64,000 nucleotides of DNA. It comes from JAHEZL01 sp046074525. Lineage in GTDB: Bacteria; Bacteroidota; Bacteroidia; Flavobacteriales_C; GCA-002722245. Where the stretch lies: assembly GCA_046074525.1 (NCBI GenBank), contig JBJTOK010000019.1, positions 15,970-79,969 of the forward strand. Reading direction: 5' to 3'. The first letter of the stretch is position 1, and each line of letters starts with the position of its first letter. The notes below the pieces were generated by a model. It was not told the DNA's origin. It searched no databases and saw only the letters and a program-made list of their open reading frames with translations. Both the position numbers and the translations under genes were made by a program. Positions 17,390-26,439 of this stretch are shown here, in pieces.

Positions 17390-18631
17390 ATGACTATTGA
17401 CTCCGCGAAAACCTCCCGAAACACCTATATGATTGTAATTGTAGCTGCTTTGGGCTATTTTGTGGATATCTATGATTTGATACTGTTTGGCGTAGTGAGA
17501 AAGGCCAGTCTGACCGAATTAATCGGCGCCGACCCGGAGAAAATTAAATCGATCGGAGAAATGCTCTTAAATTGGCAGATGGCGGGTATGCTCGTTGGTG
17601 GAATTTTCTGGGGCGTACTGGGTGATAAGAAAGGAAGATTATCGGTTTTATTTGGCTCCATCCTCACCTATTCACTGGCCAATATTGCCAATGGGATGAT
17701 CGACACAATTCCGCTGTATATCGTTTGCCGCTTCCTTGCGGGCGTTGGCTTAGCGGGAGAACTCGGCGCAGGAATCACCTTGGTTTCTGAAAGCATGCAT
17801 AAGGACAAAAGAGGTTATGGGACCATGATAGTGGCCACTGTTGGGGTTTTTGGTGCAGTGGTAGCCGGACTCACCGGTGAGTTCCTCGACAGCTGGCGTT
17901 ATTCCTACTACCTCGGCGGCGGCATGGGTATCGCATTGTTGTTGCTCCGCATAGGCATTTACGAATCAGGAATGTATGAACACGTAGCCTCCAGCGAAGT
18001 AAGCAAGGGAAATTTCTTTTCACTTTTTTCATCAAGGAAAACCGCCTATAAATATTTCAGTATTATCGCTACTGGAATACCTATCTGGTATGTGATTGGA
18101 GTGTTGGTGACCTTCTCACCTGAAACAGCAAAAGCAATGGGCATGGTTAAATTGCCTAAAGCAGGGATAGCGGTTACTTTCGCTTTTGCCGGACTCACCG
18201 TGGGCGATTTCCTCAGCGGCATGATCAGCCAGATGATTCGAAGCAGGAAGAAAACCATTACTTTGTTTTTAATCCTGACCTTCCTCTGTGTAGTTTCCTA
18301 CTTCCTGTTTGGACACCTTTCGCTCACCATCTTTTACACCATTACCTTCCTGCTTGGTTTATGCACAGGCTACTGGGCTGTATTTATGAGTACAGCCTCC
18401 GAATTGTTCGGCACCAATATCCGGTCCACGGTAACTACAACAGCACCCAATTTTGTAAGAGGATCTCTCATCACCACCACGCTCATGATAGGATTATGTA
18501 AAGATGTTTTTGGATTTAGCGCTCTGACTTCTATTATCGGTGTAGGTGCGCTGCTGTTTGCTATTGCCTTTATCTGTCTAGGGAATATTGAAGAGACCTT
18601 TGGAAAGGACTTGGATTTTGTGGAGGAGTAG
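17390..18631 (+). CDS. Major facilitator superfamily transporter
   Basis: 413 residues with about twelve membrane helices. The loop 2-3 signature GDKKGR and the DIYDLILFG motif in helix 1 point to the metabolite:H+ symporter type (sialate/aromatic acid groups). The substrate is not evident. The gene stands alone: divergent from the helical protein gene and convergent with the acyl-CoA dehydrogenase gene 211 bp away. Confidence 0.85.
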   Translation: MTIDSAKTSRNTYMIVIVAALGYFVDIYDLILFGVVRKASLTELIGADPEKIKSIGEMLLNWQMAGMLVGGIFWGVLGDKKGRLSVLFGSILTYSLANIANGMIDTIPLYIVCRFLAGVGLAGELGAGITLVSESMHKDKRGYGTMIVATVGVFGAVVAGLTGEFLDSWRYSYYLGGGMGIALLLLRIGIYESGMYEHVASSEVSKGNFFSLFSSRKTAYKYFSIIATGIPIWYVIGVLVTFSPETAKAMGMVKLPKAGIAVTFAFAGLTVGDFLSGMISQMIRSRKKTITLFLILTFLCVVSYFLFGHLSLTIFYTITFLLGLCTGYWAVFMSTASELFGTNIRSTVTTTAPNFVRGSLITTTLMIGLCKDVFGFSALTSIIGVGALLFAIAFICLGNIEETFGKDLDFVEE

Positions 18632-18659
18632 GTCCATCTCCCTCCCTTCTCGCCATCGC

Positions 18660-18771
18660 TCATTTCCCACAGATTTTCACAGAGTGAGCCTCTAACTTCG
18701 TGCGGGGCCCAAGCCGCGATGCGGGCCAAGCGGCAGTGAGGCGGGAAGACCGGAAAGCCAAAGGGCTTTCC
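18660..18771. repeat. GC-rich intergenic patch with hairpin and a fragment of a dispersed repeat
   Basis: The 211-bp convergent spacer contains TTTCCCACAGATTTTCACAG, related to the sequence at 46930, then a patch of clearly higher GC content (18696-18750) with the near-duplicate words GGGGCCCAAGCCGC and CGGGCCAAGCGGC, and a perfect 8-bp hairpin GGAAAGCC/GGCTTTCC (18752-18771). The hairpin could end either flanking transcript. The composition differs from the AT-rich spacers elsewhere. Confidence 0.5.
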
Positions 18772-18842
18772 TCCTCTTAACATCAAACTTATCTTGGCGA
18801 TTGATTTTTTGTTACTTTTTCATCAAAGAAAAAGGAAGAAGA

Positions 18843-19982
18843 CTACTTCAAAATCTCCCTACTGATCACTACTTTCTGTATCTCACTGGTGCCTTCACCA
18901 ATCGTACACAACTTAGCATCACGGTAGTATTTTTCTGCAGGAAAATCCTTGATATAACCATAGCCACCAAAAATCTGTACCGCTTCATTGGCTACTTCTA
19001 CCGCTACTTCAGAAGAATAGTATTTCGCCATGGCCGATTCCTTCGACACCGGTAAATGTTCGTTCTTAAGATAAGCTGCATGCATGATCAGCAATTCAGC
19101 AGCTTCAATTTTAGTGGCCATATCAGCCAGCTTAAAAGCAATGGCCTGAAATTCGGAAATGGTTTTTCCGAACTGTTGTCTCTCTTTTGAATATTTCAAG
19201 GCCGCTTCATAAGCACCTTTCGCGATGCCTAAACCTAATGATGCAATGGAAATCCTACCTCCATCAAGAATAGCAAGCGCCTGCTTGAAGCCACTGCCCA
19301 CTTCGCCCATGCGACAGGAATCAGGAACACGCATATCCTGGAAAATCAGCTCCGCTGTTTCAGAAGCACGCATGCCCAGTTTATCTTCTTTTTTACCAGT
19401 GGCAAAGCCTTTAGTTCCTTTATCAATAATGAAAGCCGTTGCATTGTTCTTTTCGCCCGGTTTCCCGGTACGGGTCATTAATACCACCACATCTCCGGAA
19501 ATACCGTGAGTGATAAAAGTCTTGGAACCATTGATGATCCAGTGATCACCATCTTTTACAGCTGTGGTGCGCATGTTACCAGCATCTGATCCCGTTCCTG
19601 GTTCAGTTAAGCCCCAGGCGCCGATAAATTCAGCCGAAGCGAGTTTTGGAAGGTATTTTCTTTTTTGTTCTTCAGAACCGAAGTAGAGAATATGATTGGT
19701 GCAAAGGGAATTGTGCGCTGCCATGGATAAGCCGATGCCACCGCATATTTTGCTGACTTCCATAATGGCAGTCACGTATTCAAAATAACCAAAACCAGAA
19801 CCGCCATACTCCGTTGGCACCAGAACGCCCATCAATCCGAGCTCTCCCATTTGCTTGAAGAGTTCCACCGGGAAAATCTGTTTTTCGTCCCAGTGATTCC
19901 TGTTCGGGAGAATGTTCTTTTGTCCGAAATCACGCACCATTTGTGCGATCATTTTCTGGTTTTCGTTCTGACTAAAATCCAT
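18843..19982 (-). CDS. Acyl-CoA dehydrogenase
   Basis: 379 residues, the usual length. FAD/substrate motifs are present: GAWGLTEPGTGSDAGNM in the middle domain, QFGKTISEFQA, QIFGGYGY, and the C-terminal EGTSEIQ segment containing the catalytic glutamate position of short/branched-chain enzymes. It oxidises an acyl-CoA to the trans-2-enoyl-CoA, passing electrons to ETF. It is the last gene of the run starting with the DUF2851 gene at 25324; it starts 21 bp after apt. Confidence 0.92.
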   Translation of the reverse strand: MDFSQNENQKMIAQMVRDFGQKNILPNRNHWDEKQIFPVELFKQMGELGLMGVLVPTEYGGSGFGYFEYVTAIMEVSKICGGIGLSMAAHNSLCTNHILYFGSEEQKRKYLPKLASAEFIGAWGLTEPGTGSDAGNMRTTAVKDGDHWIINGSKTFITHGISGDVVVLMTRTGKPGEKNNATAFIIDKGTKGFATGKKEDKLGMRASETAELIFQDMRVPDSCRMGEVGSGFKQALAILDGGRISIASLGLGIAKGAYEAALKYSKERQQFGKTISEFQAIAFKLADMATKIEAAELLIMHAAYLKNEHLPVSKESAMAKYYSSEVAVEVANEAVQIFGGYGYIKDFPAEKYYRDAKLCTIGEGTSEIQKVVISREILK

Positions 19983-20003
19983 GCTATAATTTTTGATTTA
20001 GGG

Positions 20004-20531
20004 TCAATACGTCGCCAAAGAAATTATGTTAGGGCTATATTGCAATAAATTTTCCTTTCCCTTTAAAAACGAGAGTTCGATGATGAATCCGAAGCCGGCC
20101 ACTTCAGCTTCCATCTTTTGTACAAGTTGAGCTGCAGCACCTGCAGTACCACCCGTTGCCAGCAAATCGTCATGAATAAAAACACGACTGCCCTTGTGGA
20201 TAGCATCAGAGTGGATTTCCACCTCAGCTTTACCATATTCCAGATCGTAAGAAACCTTGTGGGTACTGTAAGGCAGCTTGCCCGCTTTTCGCACAGGTAC
20301 AAAGGGAATCTCCAAACGGTTGGCCAAAGCAATGCCAAAGAGGAAACCCCTGCTTTCCACGCCAATCAAGGCATCAATTTTAAGAGGTCGGAGCTTTTCA
20401 GCAAATGCTTCAATGATATCTTCCCGCAATTTAAAATCAATCAGCAGCGGAGTAATGTCTTTGAACATTATTCCTGGTTTAGGAAAATCAGGAATATCGC
20501 GTACGGTATTTTTAATTTTTTCGGCTATCAT
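20004..20531 (-). CDS. apt: Adenine phosphoribosyltransferase
   Basis: 175 residues. The PRPP-binding motif VFIHDDLLATGGTAGA and the N-terminal VRDIPDFPKPGIMFKDITPLL are diagnostic of Apt. It salvages adenine to AMP. It overlaps the end of the ComEA-like gene by 20 bp. Confidence 0.96.
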   Translation of the reverse strand: MIAEKIKNTVRDIPDFPKPGIMFKDITPLLIDFKLREDIIEAFAEKLRPLKIDALIGVESRGFLFGIALANRLEIPFVPVRKAGKLPYSTHKVSYDLEYGKAEVEIHSDAIHKGSRVFIHDDLLATGGTAGAAAQLVQKMEAEVAGFGFIIELSFLKGKENLLQYSPNIISLATY

Positions 20532-21366
20532 CGATCAGTATATATGGTTCAGCCAAATATAAGATAGAATCGTTGAGAACTCTGGTTTTAAGCAAATCTT
20601 TTACAGAAGCAAAAGCGCCGTGCTGTTCACGGTAAGCATAAATCACTTTGGCCCGTTTGGCACCAAAAAATTTCACTTTGGACAGTTCTTCCATACTAGC
20701 AGTATTGATATTGATCCGCTTAAGTAATGAGGGGTCAATACTGATTTGCTTTTGAATTTTGAGATAATTGACAGAGTCCATACCATACACCTCCTTTAGT
20801 TGTTCCTTAGCAACAAAACCACCCAGCAAATCGCGGTATTTGATGATTCTTCCAGCCAGCTTCTCTCCTATGCCCTCTACCTCCATGAGTTGTTCGGCAG
20901 TAGCGGCATTCACTTCCACTACCGGTTTTGCTTTTCGCTCATAAAAAGGGAAAGAGAAAGTATTATTCTTTTTGGAATGCTTTTCTTCTTTTGAAGCAAT
21001 GCCGATTTTGTCTTCCACTTTTTTGTAAAAAGCGGTGTCCATGCCATACACTCTCAGCAAATCGGAAGGCTGATGAAAATGTCCGCCCTTCGTAACATAC
21101 TTCTCAATTCTTGCTGCAACTTTATCATCAAGCCCCATCGCTATCCAGTCGGTAGCTTTCAATGTATTCGGATCAAAAGAGGAAGCAGGAATTTTGTATT
21201 CTTTTTTCGCCGGTAAAGACGATGAACTTGACTGCATTTCATTGCCATGAATAGCAGTCGAAGGAGGGAAGAAATAAAATTTCCCCGCAATAAAAGCAGC
21301 AGAAAGCAAGAGCAGTACATACAAACCCTTTCTTTCTTTTCGTGCAAAAAGAAAAGGATAATTCAT
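20512..21366 (-). CDS. ComEA-like helix-hairpin-helix protein
   Basis: 284 residues. One N-terminal membrane segment (about 17-32) is followed by several helix-hairpin-helix units: VNAATAEQLMEVEGIGEKLAGRII (about 153-176) and ININTASMEELSKVKFFGAKRA (about 218-240), with earlier degenerate ones around 70-120. This is a membrane-anchored DNA-binding protein of the ComEA type, expected to bind duplex DNA in the periplasm. Bacteroidota often carry such long multi-HhH versions. It sits 7 bp downstream of the alanine symporter gene. Confidence 0.82.
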   Translation of the reverse strand: MNYPFLFARKERKGLYVLLLLSAAFIAGKFYFFPPSTAIHGNEMQSSSSSLPAKKEYKIPASSFDPNTLKATDWIAMGLDDKVAARIEKYVTKGGHFHQPSDLLRVYGMDTAFYKKVEDKIGIASKEEKHSKKNNTFSFPFYERKAKPVVEVNAATAEQLMEVEGIGEKLAGRIIKYRDLLGGFVAKEQLKEVYGMDSVNYLKIQKQISIDPSLLKRININTASMEELSKVKFFGAKRAKVIYAYREQHGAFASVKDLLKTRVLNDSILYLAEPYILIDDSRKN

Positions 21367-21373
21367 CCAATTG

Positions 21374-22903
21374 TTATTTATAAGGCTTTATCTCTCCCGA
21401 TTTGACACGGGCCAGAAAATCAGTCAGGTCTCGTTTAATTTCAGGAGCCATAATATACAGGGCGATCATGTTGGGAATGCTCATAGCGAAGATGAGCGCA
21501 TCGGAGAGTCCGACCAGTGCATCCAACGACAATACCGACCCCACCACCACAAAGGCACAAAAAATAATTTTATAGATATAGGTCATGAATTTATTCTCCC
21601 CGAACAAATAGCCCCAGGATTTCAATCCGTAGTAACTCCAGCTGATCATGGTAGCGAAGGCGAAAAGCAACACGGCCACTGTAAGGATAATATTACCTAA
21701 ATAACCGAAAACACTGTGAAAAGCTTCGGCAGTCATCTCTACTCCTTCTACTCCCTGATGATTGTAAGTTCCGGTAATCACCAACACCAGTGCCGTCATA
21801 GTACAAATCACCACCGTATCAATAAATGGTTCCAGCAAAGAAACCAATCCTTCACTCACAGGCTCATCGGTTTTCACCGCCGAATGCGCAATCGCCGCCG
21901 AACCTATTCCGGCTTCGTTAGAAAAAGCAGCCCGCTTAAAGCCTTGTATCATGGCCCCCACAGCACCACCAGCACCAGCGTCAAAATCCAGGGCACCGTT
22001 AAAAATCAATTTAAAAGCAGCAGGAATTTTATCGTAGAAAAAACCGAGAATAATCAATGCCGATATCACGTAGAGCGCACACATAAACGGCACCAGTTTA
22101 TCGGTAACACGCGCAATACTTTTTATTCCACCGATGATCACCACCCCTGTAAGCACAGCGATGATCACTCCAAAAAGCAAAGCCCCTTCCTCACTTTGCC
22201 AAAAAGCTCCAAAAATTCCGGAGAGACTCTGGAACTGCACCCTTGCCTGGTTTACCTGAAACATATTACCACCACTCAGGGAACCTCCTATGCACATGAG
22301 AGCGAAAAAAACAGCGAGTACTTTTCCCAATCCAACCATTCCTCTTTTTGAGAAGCCTTTACTGAGGTAATACATCGGTCCGCCCGAAACAGAACCGTCG
22401 GTATTTTCATTTCTGTATTTCACCCCGAGTGTACATTCCACAAATTTAGAAGACATGCCAAGCAAACCGGCGACGATCATCCAGAAGGTTGCTCCCGGCC
22501 CCCCAATGGAAATAGCTACCGCAACGCCAGTGATATTTCCCAGTCCGATAGTTCCCGACAAGGCGGCAGTTAACGCCTGAAAATGCGAAACCTGTCCGCT
22601 TACCTCCGGATCTTTTTTATCGTACTTCCCTCGCACAATATTGATAGAATGTTTAAAGCCCCTGATATTGATGAAACGCATATAAACCGTGCAAAACACA
22701 GCCCCAAGCACTAGCCATATCAATATTAGCGGAATAGAAAAACCGAGGAAAGGAATTTCATAGAAAAAATATTCGGTCACGGTTTCTGCTGCCGGTGAAA
22801 AAGTGTTTACAATAGCATCGTTCACCTTTTGCAAGGTTGACTTTTCCTGTGCCGAAGAAATCAATGGAAGCAAGAATAACAGTGCGAATATTATTTTTTT
22901 CAT
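21374..22903 (-). CDS. Alanine/glycine:cation symporter family protein
   Basis: 509 residues with about eleven membrane segments plus a cleavable-looking signal sequence. Family blocks: GTIGLGNITGVAVAISIGGPGA, FWMIVAGLLGMSSKFVECTLG, and GFKRAAFSNEAGIGSAAIAHSA. AGCS proteins import alanine or glycine with Na+ or H+. The start overlaps the rmlD-like gene by 4 bp (ATGA type). Confidence 0.9.
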   Translation of the reverse strand: MKKIIFALLFLLPLISSAQEKSTLQKVNDAIVNTFSPAAETVTEYFFYEIPFLGFSIPLILIWLVLGAVFCTVYMRFINIRGFKHSINIVRGKYDKKDPEVSGQVSHFQALTAALSGTIGLGNITGVAVAISIGGPGATFWMIVAGLLGMSSKFVECTLGVKYRNENTDGSVSGGPMYYLSKGFSKRGMVGLGKVLAVFFALMCIGGSLSGGNMFQVNQARVQFQSLSGIFGAFWQSEEGALLFGVIIAVLTGVVIIGGIKSIARVTDKLVPFMCALYVISALIILGFFYDKIPAAFKLIFNGALDFDAGAGGAVGAMIQGFKRAAFSNEAGIGSAAIAHSAVKTDEPVSEGLVSLLEPFIDTVVICTMTALVLVITGTYNHQGVEGVEMTAEAFHSVFGYLGNIILTVAVLLFAFATMISWSYYGLKSWGYLFGENKFMTYIYKIIFCAFVVVGSVLSLDALVGLSDALIFAMSIPNMIALYIMAPEIKRDLTDFLARVKSGEIKPYK

Positions 22904-23814
22904 TGCTTATGTTTTTTCATTTGAACTTCTAAAAGAGCGATCCCCTCCTCAAAAGAATGAGGCTGGTAATCCAGATCTTTGCAGGCTTTATCGAGAACAA
23001 AACCAGTGATCGGCGGACGCTTCGCTGTTTGATTCAATGTTGCCGAAGACACCGGTCGGATCAATGATTTATCGAGTTTGTAATAATCTGCCACCTTCTC
23101 CACTATTTGAATAATACTCAGCTGATCTTTTCCCGAAATATTATAAATGCCTGTCGCCTTTTTGTCGGCGATGAGGATACAGCCATCCGCCAAATCTTCT
23201 GCTAATGTAGGTGTGCGAAATTGATCATCCACCACATTGATTGGCGATCCTTTTTCCAAAGCGCCCTTAGCCCATAAAACAATGTTGGAACGACTCATAT
23301 TGTCCACCAATCCATACACGAGTACAGTACGCGCTATAGCCCATTTCCCTTTGTATTTTTGCACTAACTTTTCGGCAGCCAGTTTTGATTCGCCATAATA
23401 GCTCACAGGATTTGGCAAGCCTTCTTCGGTGTATGGTCCGGAAGTACCATCAAAAATAAAATCGGTGGAAACGTGAATAAAATGCGCCTGGATTTTTCCG
23501 GCGGCAGTGAGTAAATATTCTACCGCATCCACATTTATTTTCCAGCATTCTTCTTTTTTGATTTCGCATTCATCCACGTTGGTCATGGCGGCGCTATGGA
23601 TGATGATATCAGGCTGGTGACGGGCAATCACTTTTTCTACTGCTGAAGAATCACCGATGTCCAGAGATTCATAAACATATCCTTCTTTGGAAAGCAATCG
23701 GTTTTCGCCGCGCGCCGTGGCAATAACACCGTACTCTGTTCGTGGAGCCAATGCGTACACCAGTTTTTGACCGAGTAAACCGTTAGTCCCAGTTATTAAT
23801 ATTTTTTGTTTCAT
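22900..23814 (-). CDS. dTDP-4-dehydrorhamnose reductase-like sugar-nucleotide reductase
   Basis: 304 residues, extended SDR fold. The NAD(P)-binding motif is TGTNGLLGQKL at the N-terminus, the catalytic Y-x3-K is YYGESK, and VSTDFIFDG matches the RmlD family. Related proteins reduce dTDP-4-keto-rhamnose, or act as the MAT2B-like regulatory fold. No other rhamnose genes are nearby, so the substrate is unproven. It lies 3 bp after the PspC gene. Confidence 0.82.
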   Translation of the reverse strand: MKQKILITGTNGLLGQKLVYALAPRTEYGVIATARGENRLLSKEGYVYESLDIGDSSAVEKVIARHQPDIIIHSAAMTNVDECEIKKEECWKINVDAVEYLLTAAGKIQAHFIHVSTDFIFDGTSGPYTEEGLPNPVSYYGESKLAAEKLVQKYKGKWAIARTVLVYGLVDNMSRSNIVLWAKGALEKGSPINVVDDQFRTPTLAEDLADGCILIADKKATGIYNISGKDQLSIIQIVEKVADYYKLDKSLIRPVSSATLNQTAKRPPITGFVLDKACKDLDYQPHSFEEGIALLEVQMKKHKQ

Positions 23815-23817
23815 GAA

Positions 23818-24042
23818 TTAGAGGTGCCAGATATTTCTTCTTTTGAAGCTGTTGAACCATCTTTTATACTCCAATGACAAAGCCATAAGGAGATAAATGA
23901 CTACCGGTGAACCCAGCGCAAGGAAAGAAATATAAATGAAGAAAATGCGTATGCGACTGGTTTCAATGCCGAGTTTATTCCCCCAAAAGGAACATACACC
24001 AAAAACACTGACTTCAATGAGATTTCTAAAACGCTCGAGCAT
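23818..24042 (-). CDS. PspC domain small membrane protein
   Basis: 74 residues. The whole protein is a PspC-like domain: short N-terminal basic segment, VFGVCSFWGNKLGIETSRIRI, then a membrane helix (FFIYISFLALGSPVVIYLLMAL). PspC proteins take part in envelope-stress responses. It starts 17 bp inside the end of the DUF2851 gene. Confidence 0.82.
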   Translation of the reverse strand: MLERFRNLIEVSVFGVCSFWGNKLGIETSRIRIFFIYISFLALGSPVVIYLLMALSLEYKRWFNSFKRRNIWHL

Positions 24043-25324
24043 ATTGATTTACATTTTTAAAAATGGAATGACCGATAGCGCAATTTAAACATTTTTTTTG
24101 AGAGCAGAACTCATTGTATAACTCTATCAAAGCCTGCGAATCATGGGCATTTTCAGACGCAATACCGGCATTGCTCCATTGCATTAATATTTTATTGTCT
24201 TCGGGTTTTATTAGAGAAAGGAAAGAAAGGGCTTTTTCCTTCAATTCTTCTTCACCGTTTAACTCTGCTCTTAAAAAGAACAAGGGTACAAGTGCATTGA
24301 TGATGATCTTATCCATGATTTCCTCCGTGAGGCGATGTTCGGTTTTCGCTGTGAGCTTATCAAAATGGTAATGATTCTCCCAATATTTGGAAACAGGAAA
24401 ATTGAAATACGCATAAAATCCACTGATGTCGGTGATCGCTATCAAACCCGAGAAAAAATTATGTCGATTCAGCAAAAATCCTGTCAGCTGTGCAATACGC
24501 AGTGAAGGAAAAGAAGCCGGCCGGATGCGGAACCATTGCCACTGCGAAAAAGAAAGTGATTGCAGGTTGTATTTCTTTTGAAGAAAAGTAAAAGTTTCTT
24601 TTAGTACAGAAGGATATTTATCATGATAATATTCACCGAGAAATCCCGCTTGTCCGAACAAAAGTGCTTCCATGTTGAGTTTGTTGTCATTGTTTTTATA
24701 CAGCACATCAATAGGCAGGGAAAGAATTAATTTTTCAAAGGCGTCGCTGTTGTGCTGCAAACCCAAAACCTTTGCTATAGCCAGTAAAGTCAGATGATCC
24801 CAATTTTTATTTACCCGGATAAAATCTCCTTTCAATATATTTTTCTTGCGCTCAATGCGCTCGACAAGCAGGCGGTCCTGAAAAATTTTGCGCTTTACTT
24901 CAGGAACAATGCTGAGCGATCCTTTGCAGGAAATGATTTCGGGAGAAGAAGAAAATCCTTTTATGTACTCCAACACCTTTGCTGAAACATATTTCTGCAA
25001 CACCAGTGTTGGCAATACTTTCCCGTAACGGGAAAAGACCGGCTCATCATTTTCCCACACTACGTGAAGGATTACCGAATCATATTTTGCATCTAGTTCA
25101 TGATGATGTATGTACCAATCAGAGCTTTTGGTATGTAGCTCAATATTCCCATACCAGTGGGTATCGCCAATTTTGATATGTGCATTCATGAAATCGGGAC
25201 CACCTTTGCTGGTGTTGTGCGTGCCGCATGAATACACTTTCACGCTCTGACCATCGGCGGTAGCCATGTCCAAAGCATCAAAGAGCCGATACTTCCACAA
25301 ATAGTGAAGCACCTTTTCCTGCAT
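24026..25324 (-). CDS. DUF2851 family protein
   Basis: 432 residues, cytoplasmic. N-terminal blocks HYLWKYRLFD, GTHNTSKGGPDF and GNIELHTKSSDWYIHHH match DUF2851, a Bacteroidota family of unknown function. The conserved H/D/E-rich region at about 38-100 resembles a nuclease-like core, but this is inference. Near the C-terminus is a cysteine cluster, CSQKKCLNC, which could bind a metal or Fe-S cluster. It is the first gene of a seven-gene run on the minus strand with short gaps or overlaps down to 18843. Confidence 0.83.
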   Translation of the reverse strand: MQEKVLHYLWKYRLFDALDMATADGQSVKVYSCGTHNTSKGGPDFMNAHIKIGDTHWYGNIELHTKSSDWYIHHHELDAKYDSVILHVVWENDEPVFSRYGKVLPTLVLQKYVSAKVLEYIKGFSSSPEIISCKGSLSIVPEVKRKIFQDRLLVERIERKKNILKGDFIRVNKNWDHLTLLAIAKVLGLQHNSDAFEKLILSLPIDVLYKNNDNKLNMEALLFGQAGFLGEYYHDKYPSVLKETFTFLQKKYNLQSLSFSQWQWFRIRPASFPSLRIAQLTGFLLNRHNFFSGLIAITDISGFYAYFNFPVSKYWENHYHFDKLTAKTEHRLTEEIMDKIIINALVPLFFLRAELNGEEELKEKALSFLSLIKPEDNKILMQWSNAGIASENAHDSQALIELYNEFCSQKKCLNCAIGHSIFKNVNQYARAF

Positions 25325-25396
25325 TTAAATAAAAGTTTACTTGTCCAGTAATGTTTAGTTAAAACGAAGATAGGAATTTTTCTTACGCTTCCGTCA

Positions 25397-25430
25397 TTGC
25401 AAAAATTTTTGGGTACAAAAATTTTTGCAA
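25397..25430. repeat. Perfect AT-rich hairpin
   Basis: TTGCAAAAATTTTTG (25397-25411) and CAAAAATTTTTGCAA (25416-25430) form a perfect 15-bp stem with a GGTA loop. It lies in the 296-bp spacer between DUF2851 and pyrF together with the longer palindrome at 25456. Confidence 0.85.
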
Positions 25431-25455
25431 TCTTTCTTGTCTTTTTTCTCGCGTA

Positions 25456-25588
25456 TGGGTTTCCCTCTTGGAGAAGAGGGGTGTGAAAGCCTTTTTGCGC
25501 GTGAGGAGGGAGATGGAAACACACAAATAATCCATCTCCCTCCTCACGCACTTTCCAACGCACCCCTCTTCTCCAAGAGGGAAACCCA
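25456..25588. repeat. Long nested palindrome
   Basis: Outer arms of 28 bp (25456-25483 and 25561-25588, beginning TGGGTTTCCCTCTTGG) are perfect inverted copies. Inside them, 19-bp arms (25499-25517 and 25531-25549, GCGTGAGGAGGGAGATGGA) are again perfect around a 13-nt loop. No reading frame fits. The form is that of a mobile hairpin repeat; with the 25397 hairpin it fills the spacer between the pyrF stop and the DUF2851 start. Confidence 0.85.
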
Positions 25589-25620
25589 CTCGTGAAAATT
25601 AGTTTAAAAAAATCTTGTGA

Positions 25621-26436
25621 TTATATGCCTTTCTCCTTCAACAACACTTCCATCTCCTTTTGCAACTTCATTGCTTCCTCCCCTGCTTTTTCAGCAAAAT
25701 CAGAACCAGAAGAAGCATAAATAATGCTGCGGGAAGCGTTGATTAAAAGTCCTACTTGTGAAGATGCTCCATATTTAAAAACATCTTCGAGTGATCCGCC
25801 TTGTGCGCCAACGCCCGGAATTAACAGGAAATGCTCGGGAGCAATTTTCCTTACTTTCTCCAGCATTTGCGGACGGGTAGCACCCACCACAAACATCAGG
25901 TTATCGGGCGTTCCCCAGGAGCAGGTTTTTTCAATTACCTGTTCGAAGAGTTGCCGGCCATCCTGCAGATACTGCATTTCAAAATCGGCAGCACCCGGAT
26001 TAGAAGTGAGTCCGAGCACAATCACGAATTTTCCCGGATACATAAAAGGTTTGATCGAATCTTCGCCCATGTAAGGAGCAATAGTCAGTGAATCGGCATT
26101 CAGGTTTTCGAAAAAAGCCTGAGCGTACAGCTGTGAAGTATTGCCAATATCGCCGCGTTTGGCATCAGCAATAGTGAATATCTCTTTCGGAATGTATTCT
26201 AATGTTTTGCGCAAACTGTTCCAGCCCTTCTCTCCCAAAGCCTCATAAAACGCAGTGTTCGGCTTGTAGGAAACACAAAAATCTTTTGTCGCATCAATAA
26301 TTCTCTTGTTGAATTCAAAGATAGGATCTTCGGTATCCAGGAGGAATTTTGGGATTTTATTAATATCAGGATCGAGACCTACGCAGAGAAAAGATTTTTT
26401 CTTAACGATATTTTCAAAGAGTTCTTGTCGTGTCAT
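25621..26436 (-). CDS. pyrF: Orotidine 5'-phosphate decarboxylase
   Basis: 271 residues, the longer type 2 form. The catalytic signature is DAKRGDIGNTSQLYA; the phosphate-binding GVGAQGG and the N-terminal FLCVGLDPD are present. It converts OMP to UMP in pyrimidine synthesis. It is the third gene of purM-prfA-pyrF, with 3 bp between each pair. Confidence 0.96.
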   Translation of the reverse strand: MTRQELFENIVKKKSFLCVGLDPDINKIPKFLLDTEDPIFEFNKRIIDATKDFCVSYKPNTAFYEALGEKGWNSLRKTLEYIPKEIFTIADAKRGDIGNTSQLYAQAFFENLNADSLTIAPYMGEDSIKPFMYPGKFVIVLGLTSNPGAADFEMQYLQDGRQLFEQVIEKTCSWGTPDNLMFVVGATRPQMLEKVRKIAPEHFLLIPGVGAQGGSLEDVFKYGASSQVGLLINASRSIIYASSGSDFAEKAGEEAMKLQKEMEVLLKEKGI

Positions 26437-26439
26437 AGC

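Noticed and set aside
25397..25588. Possible CRISPR array or tandem repeat from the dense repeated words.
   Set aside because: The repeats are inverted, not direct, and there are no regularly spaced unique spacers or cas genes.
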